Assembly: GCF_002355835.1 (NCBI RefSeq)
Contig: NZ_AP017459.1
Span: 558,001-622,000, forward strand
Direction of reading: 5' to 3'
DNA from: Candidatus Endomicrobiellum trichonymphae
Lineage (GTDB): Bacteria > Elusimicrobiota > Endomicrobiia > Endomicrobiales > Endomicrobiaceae
DNA length: 64,000 nucleotides
A model generated the notes under the pieces. That model did not search any database and had not been told where the DNA came from. It was given only the letters and a program-made list of their open reading frames with translations. Of this stretch, positions 36,811-46,786 are shown piece by piece. Made by a program: the position numbers and the translations under genes. Numbering within the stretch: position 1 is the stretch's first letter; every line of letters starts with the position of its first letter.

Positions 36811-39220
36811 AATAAACAATTTAACTATCTCTGGGATTAGAGGCATTCAAAACACTATAAATCTTCAGTTGAATGGAAAATCAATATTGCTTTATGGCGA
36901 AAACGGCTCTGGAAAAAGTAGTATCACAGACGCTATTGAATGGTTGTATAAAGACAGCGTGTCGCATTTAGAAAATACTGAAATCAATTTAAAAGACGCT
37001 TTGCGAAATTCATATACTGATAAAGCTATAAACTCTGAAGTTTACATCAAAGATAATCAGAATTTTAATATCTCAAAAAAACTATTTTATAAAGGCAGCA
37101 AACTTGTTTCTGACTTATCTAATACATCAGAAACATATATGCTTGCCTCCGAAAAAGAAAATTTATTGATTAGGTATTATTTGCTTAGAAATTTTGTCAG
37201 TCAAACAAAAAGCGATAAGTTAAAACTCCTCTCAGACATTATCGGCTTCTCGGAAGTTACTAAAACAAAAGAAATTTTAAAGAAAACTTTCAATTCAGTA
37301 AAAAATGAAATTAAAAACCAAAATTTTGAAAGCCTAATAAATATTCAAAAAGAAACGCTTATTTCAAAAATAGGAGCGACAGTAAGCCAAGAGAATAACT
37401 TAATTGAAAAAATCAATGAAAAAATAAAACCATTAAATCTTGAGATTGTTGCTGCAACAATAAAAGATATTGATATGATTTTGGAACAAATATCAAAGCA
37501 ATCTGTAAATAAAGAACTTCTGTCTTCACAGGCTTTCCTTGAAACTACAAAAGAAGACCTTGCTTCTCTAAAAAACGATAGAATCCTTATTGATAAAGAA
37601 TATAAAGAGTTTTACGCAAAATTTAATGAAATTGTAGCTGATACTCAAAGCGTAATGCAGACATATTTAGCAGAATTGTTAAAGACTGGAAATCTTCTTA
37701 TAGAGAAAAAGTATCCTAATGATAACACTTGTCCTTTATGCCTACAACAAAAAGATCTCGCAAAGTTAAATGCAGAAATAAATCAAAGACTTGAGGAAAT
37801 AAAAGCCTCTTCACAAATTAAAGACAAATTTGACAATGCAAAAAAATCGGTTTCTGATATTTCATCAAAACGAATAAAAAGAATAGAAGTTATGTTAAAT
37901 AATCTAATATTATTAAAACCTGAAAATACCACTATTAAGAAAGCATTAGAAAATCTAAAAATAAAATTTAAAAATTATTATGAAACAACTGAAAAGAAAG
38001 TTATTGCCGGCGATAAATTGCCAGACAACAATGAGCTGCTCATTACGGACAATGATTTTGAAATTCATACGGAAATCCTAAAAAGATTAGAAATCATAAA
38101 CAACACTATAAAAAATAATAAAGCAACTGAAATTTATTCAAATATATCTGCCTCAAAGGACGCATTTTTAAAAATTAAAAGATTTGAAAACGAAAAATCT
38201 AAATTAGAACATCAAAGAAAATCTTTAGAGTTGACTTATAACGAATTTACAAAGCAGCAAAAAGAAGTGTTAGAGATTTTTATAAATAATTTTTCTGCTA
38301 AAATAAACGAGTTTTATCAATATATGAACCCGGGCGAGTTATTCCAAGAAATACAAATTGTTCCAATTGGAGAAGAAGATGAGCTGAAAGGTATTACTAT
38401 TGAATATAAATACAATGATGAAAGGGTATATCCGCCCCAGAAATATTTCAGCGATGGTCATTTGAATTGTTTGGGTATAGCATTTTTCTTGGCTTCTGTG
38501 ATTGCATTCAATAAAAAAAACAAATTTATTGTTTTCGATGATGTAATTTCAAGTTTTGATACAGAACATAGAAAACGATTTGCAGATTTGCTTTTTGATA
38601 AGTTTTCAGATTATCAAATAATATTATTAACGCACGAGACGGAATGGTTCAATTATGTGAGCCAGATAGCAAAAAAGAAGGGCTGGTTAATCAACACTGT
38701 CAAATGGAGCGAAACAAAAGGAACATATTTGGAAGAAAAACCGTCAGATTTAAAAGAATTTATTGAAAAAGAACTTGCCGATGGAAGAGCGGAAACTCTC
38801 GGTAATCCTATAGGACAGCATTTAGAACATATTTTAAAAGATATATGTTTCAATTTAAAAGCTCAGGTAAATTTTCGTTTTAATGATATCAATGAAAAAA
38901 GAATGCTGGATGAATTACTCAACAGTCTAAAATCAAGGATTAACGAAAAAGGGAAATCTTGTTGGGCAGAGCAACTGAAAACTATAGATAATGTTGCAAA
39001 TTCTGCCATTCTTAGAAATCTGCTTTCGCACGATAATCCTTTTAATCCTAAATTAGGCGATTTAAGAGCATTTTGGGTAGATATACAAAATCTGAAAAAA
39101 ATATTTTTTTGCCAAGATAAAGACTGCAAAAAACCTAAAGTCTCAATGAAAAATTACGATACCGTAAATAATAAAATAAGATGCGGCTGCGGAAAGACTG
39201 AATATTATTGGAAAAAATAA
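36800..39220 (+). CDS. SMC/RecF-like ATPase with CxxC hook and C-terminal zinc motif
   Basis: The 806-residue product has an N-terminal RecF/SMC half-ATPase with Walker A YGENGSGKSSITDA (residues 33-46). A coiled-coil region of some 450 residues is broken by a zinc-hook-like CPLC (Cys311, Cys314). The C-terminal half-ATPase has Walker B FIVFDDVISSFD (about 575-587) and LTHETEW. Beyond the ATPase is a roughly 180-residue extension (HLEHILKDICF, AILRNLLSHDN) and a four-cysteine motif near the end (CQDKDC...CGCG). The ribosome site (GGGAAACAA) lies inside the preceding gene. Similar ATPases drive Lamassu, PARIS and other defence systems, but the extension and its partners differ from what I know of those. 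Confidence 0.75.
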   Translation: MPIKINNLTISGIRGIQNTINLQLNGKSILLYGENGSGKSSITDAIEWLYKDSVSHLENTEINLKDALRNSYTDKAINSEVYIKDNQNFNISKKLFYKGSKLVSDLSNTSETYMLASEKENLLIRYYLLRNFVSQTKSDKLKLLSDIIGFSEVTKTKEILKKTFNSVKNEIKNQNFESLINIQKETLISKIGATVSQENNLIEKINEKIKPLNLEIVAATIKDIDMILEQISKQSVNKELLSSQAFLETTKEDLASLKNDRILIDKEYKEFYAKFNEIVADTQSVMQTYLAELLKTGNLLIEKKYPNDNTCPLCLQQKDLAKLNAEINQRLEEIKASSQIKDKFDNAKKSVSDISSKRIKRIEVMLNNLILLKPENTTIKKALENLKIKFKNYYETTEKKVIAGDKLPDNNELLITDNDFEIHTEILKRLEIINNTIKNNKATEIYSNISASKDAFLKIKRFENEKSKLEHQRKSLELTYNEFTKQQKEVLEIFINNFSAKINEFYQYMNPGELFQEIQIVPIGEEDELKGITIEYKYNDERVYPPQKYFSDGHLNCLGIAFFLASVIAFNKKNKFIVFDDVISSFDTEHRKRFADLLFDKFSDYQIILLTHETEWFNYVSQIAKKKGWLINTVKWSETKGTYLEEKPSDLKEFIEKELADGRAETLGNPIGQHLEHILKDICFNLKAQVNFRFNDINEKRMLDELLNSLKSRINEKGKSCWAEQLKTIDNVANSAILRNLLSHDNPFNPKLGDLRAFWVDIQNLKKIFFCQDKDCKKPKVSMKNYDTVNNKIRCGCGKTEYYWKK

Positions 39221-39335
39221 TTATACAATAAATAAAATTGGCTCGTTCTGCAATATGGAATGTAAAAAAGATAGTTCAACGCTTCCGAAAGTATGTTAAA
39301 TGTAGTAATTTGTTGTTTTAAATAAAAGGCGGATT

Positions 39336-40840
39336 ATGCCGACTCTTGACTGGTTAAACAAAAAAGAAGCAGTAAAAACAGCGAATAAAATACCTTATAA
39401 ACTGCTGAATATAAAACCTGAATTATCTTGCGGAGAACAAAATGGAAATATGATAATTAAAGGAGATAATTTAGAAGCGCTGAAAACCCTGCTGCCATAC
39501 TATAAGGGACAGGTAAAATGTATCTACATCGATCCTCCGTATAATACAGGCAGCGCATTTGAACATTATGACGATAACTTAGAACACTCCACTTGGCTTT
39601 CTATGATGTATCCAAGACTTGAACTGTTGAGAGAACTGCTTGCGGAAAACGGGAGCATTTGGATAAGTATTGATGATGACGAACAGGCATATTTGAAAGT
39701 TATTTGTGATGAAATTTTTGGAAGAAAAAATTTTGTAAATAATGTGGTTTGGCAGAAGAAATACTCACCTGCAAATGATACAAGGTGGCTTTCAGATAAT
39801 CACGATTTTATAATAGTTTATGCAAAAAATAAAAATTTATGGGAGCCAAATTTATTGCCTCGTTCAGATACAATGAATGCAAGATATAAAAATATAGATA
39901 ATGATCCAAGAGGTCTTTGGAAACCCGGCGGTTTTTCTGTAAAAACATATACCAAAGAATATGATTATTCAATCACTACTCCTACAGGGAGGATTGTTTA
40001 TCCACCATCGGGTTCTTGTTGGCAAACTTCAAAAGAAAATTATGAAAAGAAGTTAGCAGATAATAGAATTTATTTTGGCAAAAATGGAGATTCAAAACCT
40101 CAGATTAAACAATTCCTGTATGAAGTTCAGCAAGGTATGGTATCAAAAACTATATGGCTATATGATGAGGTTGGACATAACCAAATAGCTAAAAAAGAAG
40201 TGCAAATATTAAATGCTGCTGATGTTTTTGCCACTCCAAAACCAGAACGGCTTATTGAACGCGTTTTAACGTTAGGAAGCAACCCCGGCGATTTAGTTTT
40301 AGATTCATTTTTAGGCAGCGGAACAACAGCGGCAGTCGCTCAAAAAATAGGCAGGCGTTATAGGGCGAACATGCAATAACGCACGCTGCGCCAAGACTTA
40401 AAAAAGTTATAGACGGGGAACAAGGCGGCATAAGCAAGTCTGTAAATTGGCAAGGCGGCGGCGGGTTTACATTTTATGATATGGGAGAAGCCATTTTTGA
40501 TGAAAAAGGAAATATAAACAAACGAATTGATTTTAAATCGCTGGCTTTTCATATATGGTTCAGCGAAACAAAAACGGCAATGAGAGAATACAAGAAATCG
40601 CCTCTGCTCGGAGTATTTGACAACGCGGTTTATTATTTATTATATAACGGCATTTTAGGTGACAAAAAGGTAAACGGAGGAAATGTTTTGACAAGTAAAA
40701 TTCTTGAAATTTTGCCAAAACCTGACAATAGAAAGCATAAAAAAGTTATTTACGGCGAAGCCTGCCGATTAAGTTCAGACAAGCTAAGAAAAGAGAATAT
40801 AACTTTCAAACAAACGCCCTACGACATAAAAGCAGGATAA
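39336..40840 (+). pseudogene. mod: Type III DNA methyltransferase (Mod), broken near two thirds
   Basis: The first frame (39336-40379) has GDNLEALKTLLPYYKG, the catalytic IDPPYNTG (about residue 68) and the SAM-binding DSFLGSGTTAAVAQ, and stops after GRRYRANMQ. The normal continuation (IG.E.GEHA.TH...RL) reappears as GEHAITHAAPRLKKV in another frame, on to 40840. A deletion of a few codons together with a frame change at about 40364-40370 explains this. Both catalytic motifs lie in the first part, so a truncated enzyme is conceivable, but it lacks about 160 C-terminal residues. It should modify the sites that the downstream Res cleaves. Confidence 0.8.
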
Positions 40841-40880
40841 AGCCATACCTTTTACCTTTCTTTCCCGAGTACTGCCCGTA

Positions 40881-40920
40881 TGTCATACTGAGGAGAACGG
40901 AGTTCCCGAAGTTATCTATA
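40881..40920 (+). repeat. Diverged copy of the dispersed TGTCAT element
   Basis: TGTCATACTGAGGAGAACGG followed by AGTTCCCGAAG lies in the 130-base gap between mod and res. It resembles the intergenic element at 45379, 31094 and 46581, but less closely. Confidence 0.35.
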
Positions 40921-40972
40921 ATGATTTAGCATAAAATTTTACACAGCGGCTTTTCAAGCGCGGAGATAGTAC

Positions 40973-43543
40973 ATGTTCACATTAAAACAATATCAGCAAA
41001 GAACTTTAGACACTCTGACATCTTTTTTGAAAAAAGCGCGTATTTTCGGGGCAGAAACTGCATTTGAAGAATATGCGGCAATGCCAAACAAAACATACGA
41101 ACCTATCGCCGAACTGCCTTTAACTCCATATATCTGCTTAAGACTTCCTACCGGCGGCGGAAAAACATACCTCGCTGCAAATGCGGTAAAGGTTGCCGCT
41201 CAAAATTATTTAGATAAAGATTTTCCCATTGTTTTATGGCTTACGCCTACCACAACAATAAAAGAACAGACAATAGAAACATTAAAAAATTCCAGTCATC
41301 CAAACAGAGAGATTTTAGATGAAACTTTTGCCGGAAATGTTGAAATTTACGATATATCCGAATTTGAAAGAATAAAACCTCAAGATATAAAAGCAAATGT
41401 ATGTATAATCGCGGCGACAATTCAGTCTTTTAGAGTTGATAAAACAGAGGGAAGACTGATATATTCTCATAACGAAAATTTAGAAACGCATTTTGTAAAT
41501 ATACTTGACAATAAACCGCTAAGTTTGGAGAGAATAGAAGACAGCCGCCCTGACAGCGGAAAAATTAAGTGCTCTTTCGCGAATCTGCTTAATATTCACA
41601 ATCCTTTAGTAATTGTCGACGAAGCCCATAATGCAAGCACAAAATTGAGTTATAAAGTAATGGAAAGAGTAAACCCCGCATGTATTATTGAATTTACGGC
41701 TACTCCTGCTGCCAACAGCAATGTTTTAGTTAAAGTTTCAGCTATGGAACTTAAAGCTGAAGAAATGATAAAACTCCCTATCATTTTAAAAGAAAATCAG
41801 ACTTGGGAGGAATCTCTTGCCGACTCTGTTTTAATGCGCAGAAAACTTGCCGAAACTGCCATAAAAGACGAACATTATATACGACCTATCGTTTTAATTC
41901 AGGCAGAAAATGAAAACAGAGAAATAACCGTAGATGTTATAAAAAAATATCTGATGGAAAATGAGAAAATAGAGCCGGAACAAATTGCAATTGCAACCGG
42001 AGAACAGAGAGAACTTGATAATATTGACATTCTAAGCAAAGACTGTAAAATACAATATATTATTACAAAGCAGGCATTAAAAGAAGGCTGGGATTGTCCT
42101 TTTGCATACATATTCTGCTCTGCTGCAAGTACAAAGTCTGCTAAAGATGTGGAACAACTGCTCGGCAGAGTTCTGCGTATGCCGTATGCAGCCAAAAGAA
42201 ACGATGAGGACTTGAATAAGGCTTACGCTTTTGTTTCAAGATCATGCTGGACTAATTCCGTAAGTTTTCTGCAGGATAAACTTGTACGTATGGGGTTTGA
42301 AAACTGGGAAGCTGAAAATGCGCTGCAGGCGAACTTAATGCTTGATGCTGGAAAAATTCAGAATAGGAACGAGTTTTCTTTTACAGCTAAATTAGATACG
42401 TCTTATTTCGCCCAGACGGAAATAAAAATACTTGAACTTAGAGAAAACCAAAACGGATATGCAGTAATGAAATTAAGTAAAGACACTCCCAGGGAATTAT
42501 TTGAAAAAATACAAACTAATCTCCCCGAAGCTGACAAAAAAGTTTTTAAGAATATTGCAGATTTTATATCTAAAGCTTCAATTCTATCGCCAGCGCAAAG
42601 AGGGGAAGAAATAAGCGTCCCGCAGCTTTGTCTTAACATATCCGGAGAATGGGAAGCTGTAACCGATAAAGAACAATATCTGCCAGACGGATGGAATCTG
42701 CTTGACTGTAAAGCTGAACTTTCGCCATCGGAATTTAGTATTGAAAATAAAGGAAAAATTTTTGAAATTGATATAAACGACAATAAAATAACAAACAGAT
42801 ATATTCAAGAAACATTGACGATAGACTTAGATAATCTTGAATCAGACTGGACAAATTCAGAACTTTCAAGATGGCTTGACAAAAATATAAGACAACCGGA
42901 TATTGAACAGCCTATTTTGCTTGAATTTCTAAGAAAAATGATTGAATACCTAAATTTAACAAGAAATATTCCTTTAACGTCTTTGATAAGAACAAAATTT
43001 ATTTTAGCCGAAGTCATAAATAATAAAATAGGCAAATACAGGACTGAAGCGTATGTAAAAGCCTATAGAGACTTATTTGTCAGTTTGAGCCAAAATATTG
43101 AAACGAAATCTGAATCTAGCTTTCTTTTTAAGTTCGGGCAAGAATATCAGCCTCTGTCTATATATGAGGGCACAACAAAATTCAATAAACATCTCTATGA
43201 ACATATCGGCGCTATGAACAAAGAAGAAGAAAACTGTGCCGCTGTTATTGATAGTTTGGAAGAAGTTAAATACTGGGTGCGTAACATTGAAAGAAGCAAT
43301 TATTCGTTTTTTCTGCCGACTTCAACAGACAGATTTTATCCTGATTTTATAGCTTTGTTAACCGACGGCAGAATTTTAGCCGTAGAATATAAGGGCGGAC
43401 ATTTATTGTCAACTGACGATACAAAAGAAAAAGAAAATATCGGCAGACTCTGGCAGGAAAAAAGCGGCGGAAAATGTCTATTCATGCTATCATCAAAAGA
43501 GAATTTAGAGCGGCAAATTATTGATAAAATAAAAGAGGAATAA
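40973..43543 (+). CDS. res: Type III restriction enzyme (Res)
   Basis: The 856-residue product is an SF2 translocase fused to a nuclease. Walker A is PTGGGKTYLAAN (about residue 58), the DEAH box VDEAHNAS (about 215), and the helicase motif VI region is LLGRVLRMP. Near the C-terminus YPDFIALLTDGRILAVEYKGG (about 785-805) is the PD-(D/E)XK active site. The frame is intact. Res works only in complex with Mod, which here is broken. The stop is 3 bases before the mutL ATG. Confidence 0.92.
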   Translation: MFTLKQYQQRTLDTLTSFLKKARIFGAETAFEEYAAMPNKTYEPIAELPLTPYICLRLPTGGGKTYLAANAVKVAAQNYLDKDFPIVLWLTPTTTIKEQTIETLKNSSHPNREILDETFAGNVEIYDISEFERIKPQDIKANVCIIAATIQSFRVDKTEGRLIYSHNENLETHFVNILDNKPLSLERIEDSRPDSGKIKCSFANLLNIHNPLVIVDEAHNASTKLSYKVMERVNPACIIEFTATPAANSNVLVKVSAMELKAEEMIKLPIILKENQTWEESLADSVLMRRKLAETAIKDEHYIRPIVLIQAENENREITVDVIKKYLMENEKIEPEQIAIATGEQRELDNIDILSKDCKIQYIITKQALKEGWDCPFAYIFCSAASTKSAKDVEQLLGRVLRMPYAAKRNDEDLNKAYAFVSRSCWTNSVSFLQDKLVRMGFENWEAENALQANLMLDAGKIQNRNEFSFTAKLDTSYFAQTEIKILELRENQNGYAVMKLSKDTPRELFEKIQTNLPEADKKVFKNIADFISKASILSPAQRGEEISVPQLCLNISGEWEAVTDKEQYLPDGWNLLDCKAELSPSEFSIENKGKIFEIDINDNKITNRYIQETLTIDLDNLESDWTNSELSRWLDKNIRQPDIEQPILLEFLRKMIEYLNLTRNIPLTSLIRTKFILAEVINNKIGKYRTEAYVKAYRDLFVSLSQNIETKSESSFLFKFGQEYQPLSIYEGTTKFNKHLYEHIGAMNKEEENCAAVIDSLEEVKYWVRNIERSNYSFFLPTSTDRFYPDFIALLTDGRILAVEYKGGHLLSTDDTKEKENIGRLWQEKSGGKCLFMLSSKENLERQIIDKIKEE

Positions 43544-43545
43544 AA

Positions 43546-45336
43546 ATGCCGATAAACATCTTATCTCAGGAAACAGTCAATAAAATAGCTGCAGGCGAAG
43601 TTGTGGAACGCCCGTTAAACGCCGTTAAAGAACTTGTAGAAAACTCTTTAGACGCTTTTGCGTCTTCTATAACAGTTGAAATAGAAGAAGCGGGGAAAAA
43701 GCTTATAAGAGTTTCCGATAACGGTTTCGGCATGGACAAAAAAGATTTGGAACTATCTATATTAAGACACGCCACGAGCAAAATAGACGATTTTAAAGAT
43801 TTGATGCATATTCATTCTTTAGGATTTAGAGGAGAGGCTCTTGCTTCTATAGCAGCCGTTTCAAATTTTGAAATAAAAACAAGAAAAAAAGGCGAGAACT
43901 CCGGCTGGAAACTTTCAGTCGCAGGCGCTAAAGACATTAAAGTTATGCCATGGTCAGGTGCGGAAGGAACAATAACAGAAGTTAAAAGCTTATTTTTCAA
44001 TACTCCGGCGAGACAAAAATTTTTAAAAAGCGATTCTACCGAACGTTCAAGAATTATAAATTCGCTCGAAGAAACGGCTCTTGCAAACTATGATATATCT
44101 TTTAAAATATTCTCTGAAAACAAAACTGTTTTTTCTGCGGCTCAGACGGATAGCAAAACAGAGAGAATTGCAGATATTTTGGGTAAAGATTTCGCAAAAA
44201 CTCTCAAAAATATAAAAATAGACCATCCTAAAATTTCATTAGATGTTTATTTTACAGGCAGAGATAATTCTTTGCCTAACAAAAAATATCAGTATCTTTT
44301 TGTAAATTCCAGACCGGTAAATTACCCTAAACGGCTTATGCATTGTGTTTATCAGTCTTATAAGGAATCTATCCCCCGCGATAAATATCCGGGAATCTTA
44401 ATTTATACCGATGTTGATCCATCGGAAATCGATGTAAACATACACCCGGCAAAAAGAGAAGTAAAGTTTGCAGATGAAAACGGCATATATGATATACTTT
44501 TTAAGGCGTTAAGAAATGCGCTTATGTCGCAAGGTCATCCGGAAATTAAAATAACTTATCCGCCGCTAGATAAAGAAAAATCCGCAAAGCAAGAGGTTGA
44601 GGGGAGTACCGCTCCTCGCTTTACCCCTAAAATACAACAGCCCGTCATTTATGCCAGAGAGCCTAAACCAAAGTACAACTATGCTTCTTTAAAACAAACC
44701 TGCAGTATAGACAAATATGCAGACGTTTTTGCAAAACAGGAGGAGCTTACGCCTGAAAATTTTGACAGCAACATAAAAGTTATCGGACAGGTTTTTGATA
44801 CTTACATTATTGCTTCAAATAAAGGCGACTTATATATTTTTGACCAGCATGCCGCTGCAGAAAGAGTGAGATACGAATTTTATCTTTCGCAGATGAAAAG
44901 TCAGACTATTAAAATACAGCAAATGCTTATGCCAGAAAATTTTGACCTTTCTCCGAGTATTTCGGAACTTCTTAAGGCAAATATAAACATTTTCAATGAA
45001 TTAGGGATAAGTATTGAAGAATTCGGACAAAATTCTTTTAGAATTACAGCATATCCGGCACTGCTTGGAAATATATCAATGGAACAAATAGTTAAGACAA
45101 TAATTTCAGATATTGAAGATGATAAACATGCAGAAATAGAGCAGAAAAGGGATAAAATTATACGGTTGGCATGCCGTGCAAGCATAAAAGCGGGCGATAA
45201 TGTTTCGTTTATTGAAGCCAAAAAACTGATAAACGATCTCTTTAAATGCAAACAGTCTTTTACATGTCCGCACGGCAGACCTACAGCATATAAAATTTCA
45301 TTAAACGAGATAGAAAAGTTTTTTAAAAGAAAATAA
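43546..45336 (+). CDS. mutL: DNA mismatch repair protein MutL, endonuclease type
   Basis: The 596-residue product has the GHKL ATPase motifs KIAAGEVVERP, VENSLDA, DNGFGM and HATSKI. FRGEALASIAAVS follows, and the C-terminal dimerisation domain carries the latent endonuclease motifs FDQHAAAERVRYE (about residue 432), ACRASIKAGD and CPHGRP (about 574). This class nicks DNA itself and needs no MutH. It sits 3 bases after res, which must supply its upstream transcription. Confidence 0.97.
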   Translation: MPINILSQETVNKIAAGEVVERPLNAVKELVENSLDAFASSITVEIEEAGKKLIRVSDNGFGMDKKDLELSILRHATSKIDDFKDLMHIHSLGFRGEALASIAAVSNFEIKTRKKGENSGWKLSVAGAKDIKVMPWSGAEGTITEVKSLFFNTPARQKFLKSDSTERSRIINSLEETALANYDISFKIFSENKTVFSAAQTDSKTERIADILGKDFAKTLKNIKIDHPKISLDVYFTGRDNSLPNKKYQYLFVNSRPVNYPKRLMHCVYQSYKESIPRDKYPGILIYTDVDPSEIDVNIHPAKREVKFADENGIYDILFKALRNALMSQGHPEIKITYPPLDKEKSAKQEVEGSTAPRFTPKIQQPVIYAREPKPKYNYASLKQTCSIDKYADVFAKQEELTPENFDSNIKVIGQVFDTYIIASNKGDLYIFDQHAAAERVRYEFYLSQMKSQTIKIQQMLMPENFDLSPSISELLKANINIFNELGISIEEFGQNSFRITAYPALLGNISMEQIVKTIISDIEDDKHAEIEQKRDKIIRLACRASIKAGDNVSFIEAKKLINDLFKCKQSFTCPHGRPTAYKISLNEIEKFFKRK

Positions 45337-45378
45337 ATGCTGTTATTCTCAACGGACTTGAATAATCGATCCCTTATC

Positions 45379-45405
45379 TGTCATTCTGAACGAAGTGAAT
45401 AATCC
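45379..45405 (+). repeat. Dispersed intergenic repeat
   Basis: TGTCATTCTGAACGAAGTGA followed by ATAATCC lies between mutL and miaA. The same core occurs in reverse at 31094-31120, with diverged copies at 46581-46665 and 40881-40920. Similar TGTCATTCTGA... elements are widespread in intergenic DNA of several bacterial phyla. Confidence 0.7.
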
Positions 45406-45508
45406 ACAGTAAACAAACTGGTTAAGAAGAAAGAAAGATTAAATTAATTGAAAACTGCAATAGGACTGGAGCGATTTAGACAATTGCTTAGTATAGGCGG
45501 ATGCTTCA

Positions 45509-46408
45509 ATGACTTTGTACTTTCACTATAACAGGAACGATACAAAAATTATAGACATAATTGTTATTTCAGGACCAACTGCGAGCGGAAAGACAAAAAA
45601 AGCTGTCGAGTTTTGTAAAGAAAAAAACGGCGAGATAATTTCCTGCGATTCAAGACAGATTTATAAATATTTAGATACCGGTACAAATAAAGAGGGAGTT
45701 TTTTTACAAAACGGACTCCGCAGAATTGACGGAGTCTTACAGCATTTAACTGATATTTTAAATCCTGATCAAAATTACAGCGCTGCAAAATTTGTAAAAG
45801 ATGCCGATTTAAAGATTTCAGAAATTTTAAAAAAGGGAAAAGTTCCCGTTGTAACAGGCGGGACGGGACTATACATTAAAGCTTTGCTTTACGGACTTGA
45901 TGAGATGCCGAAAGCGGATAAAACGTTAAGAAAAGAATTAAAGACTAAATCTCAAGACGAACTTTATAGTGTACTCTTGAAATCAGACCCGGAAGCTGCC
46001 GAAAAGAACAAAAAAAATCCGCAAAGACTTCTTAGAGCGCTTGAAGTTAATATTCTTTCAGGCAGAACCATGCAAGAACACTTTAAGTCTAAAAGTCCGA
46101 GATATAATTTTGGACATTACAGCATATCCGTTGATAATAAAATTCTCTATAAAAAAACTAATGAGAGATGTAAATATATGATTGAAAACGGAATGATCGA
46201 GGAAACGCAAAAAGTTTTAAATATGGGGTTTGATAAAAACTGTTCTGCGTTAAGCGGCATAGGGTACAGACACATAATACAGTACCTTGAAAAAAAGATT
46301 TCAAAAGAGGATTTAATTTTAGAATTTTCAAAAGATACAAGGCATTATGCCAAACGACAAAATACATGGTTTAAAGCTCAGCCTGATGTTGATTTTATGT
46401 TCTACTAA
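45509..46408 (+). CDS. miaA: tRNA dimethylallyltransferase
   Basis: The 299-residue product has the P-loop GPTASGKT (about residue 22), CDSRQIYKYLDTGTNK and VTGGTGLYIKALLYG. A late SGIGYRHIIQYL and the TRHYAKRQNTWFK motif complete the family pattern. It adds the isopentenyl group to A37 of tRNA, which MiaB then methylthiolates. mutL-miaA order is common. The start at 45509 gives about 15 residues ahead of the conserved core; no other start is clearly better. Confidence 0.95.
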   Translation: MTLYFHYNRNDTKIIDIIVISGPTASGKTKKAVEFCKEKNGEIISCDSRQIYKYLDTGTNKEGVFLQNGLRRIDGVLQHLTDILNPDQNYSAAKFVKDADLKISEILKKGKVPVVTGGTGLYIKALLYGLDEMPKADKTLRKELKTKSQDELYSVLLKSDPEAAEKNKKNPQRLLRALEVNILSGRTMQEHFKSKSPRYNFGHYSISVDNKILYKKTNERCKYMIENGMIEETQKVLNMGFDKNCSALSGIGYRHIIQYLEKKISKEDLILEFSKDTRHYAKRQNTWFKAQPDVDFMFY

Positions 46409-46580
46409 AAAATATTCAGCCAGTTTAAAGACGATTACAGTTTGAAAGCTTTTATTTTTACGAGGGAAAATAATAATTATTTTGATTTGATAAAATAATT
46501 TGTTATTCTATTTTATAGAAACAAAAAGCAGGAAACCTTATTAACTATGCCGGTAAACCGCAGGAATTTTAATCTTTACT

Positions 46581-46665
46581 TGTCATGTTGAGGCGGATGA
46601 AGTCCCAGAAACATACACTCTCTTTTTTCTAGATTCTTCAAAGGTTTTGTCTTTTCAGAATGACA
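46581..46665 (+). repeat. Repeat element with inverted ends between miaA and gajA
   Basis: TGTCATGTTGAGG at the left and TTTCAGAATGACA at the right are roughly inverted. The right half (GATTCTTC...CAGAATGACA) is a reverse copy of the dispersed repeat. The whole could fold as an imperfect hairpin. The remaining 46409-46786 shows no gene. Confidence 0.5.
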
Positions 46666-46786
46666 GATAAGTTCAGAAAGTCTCTTGTGCGTTTGAATAA
46701 GAATCTCAAATGAGTTCGGTGATTAAGATAGTAATGATTTATTAAAGCTTTATACCTAATTAAAAATATTTAATGGTTATCAAAAT

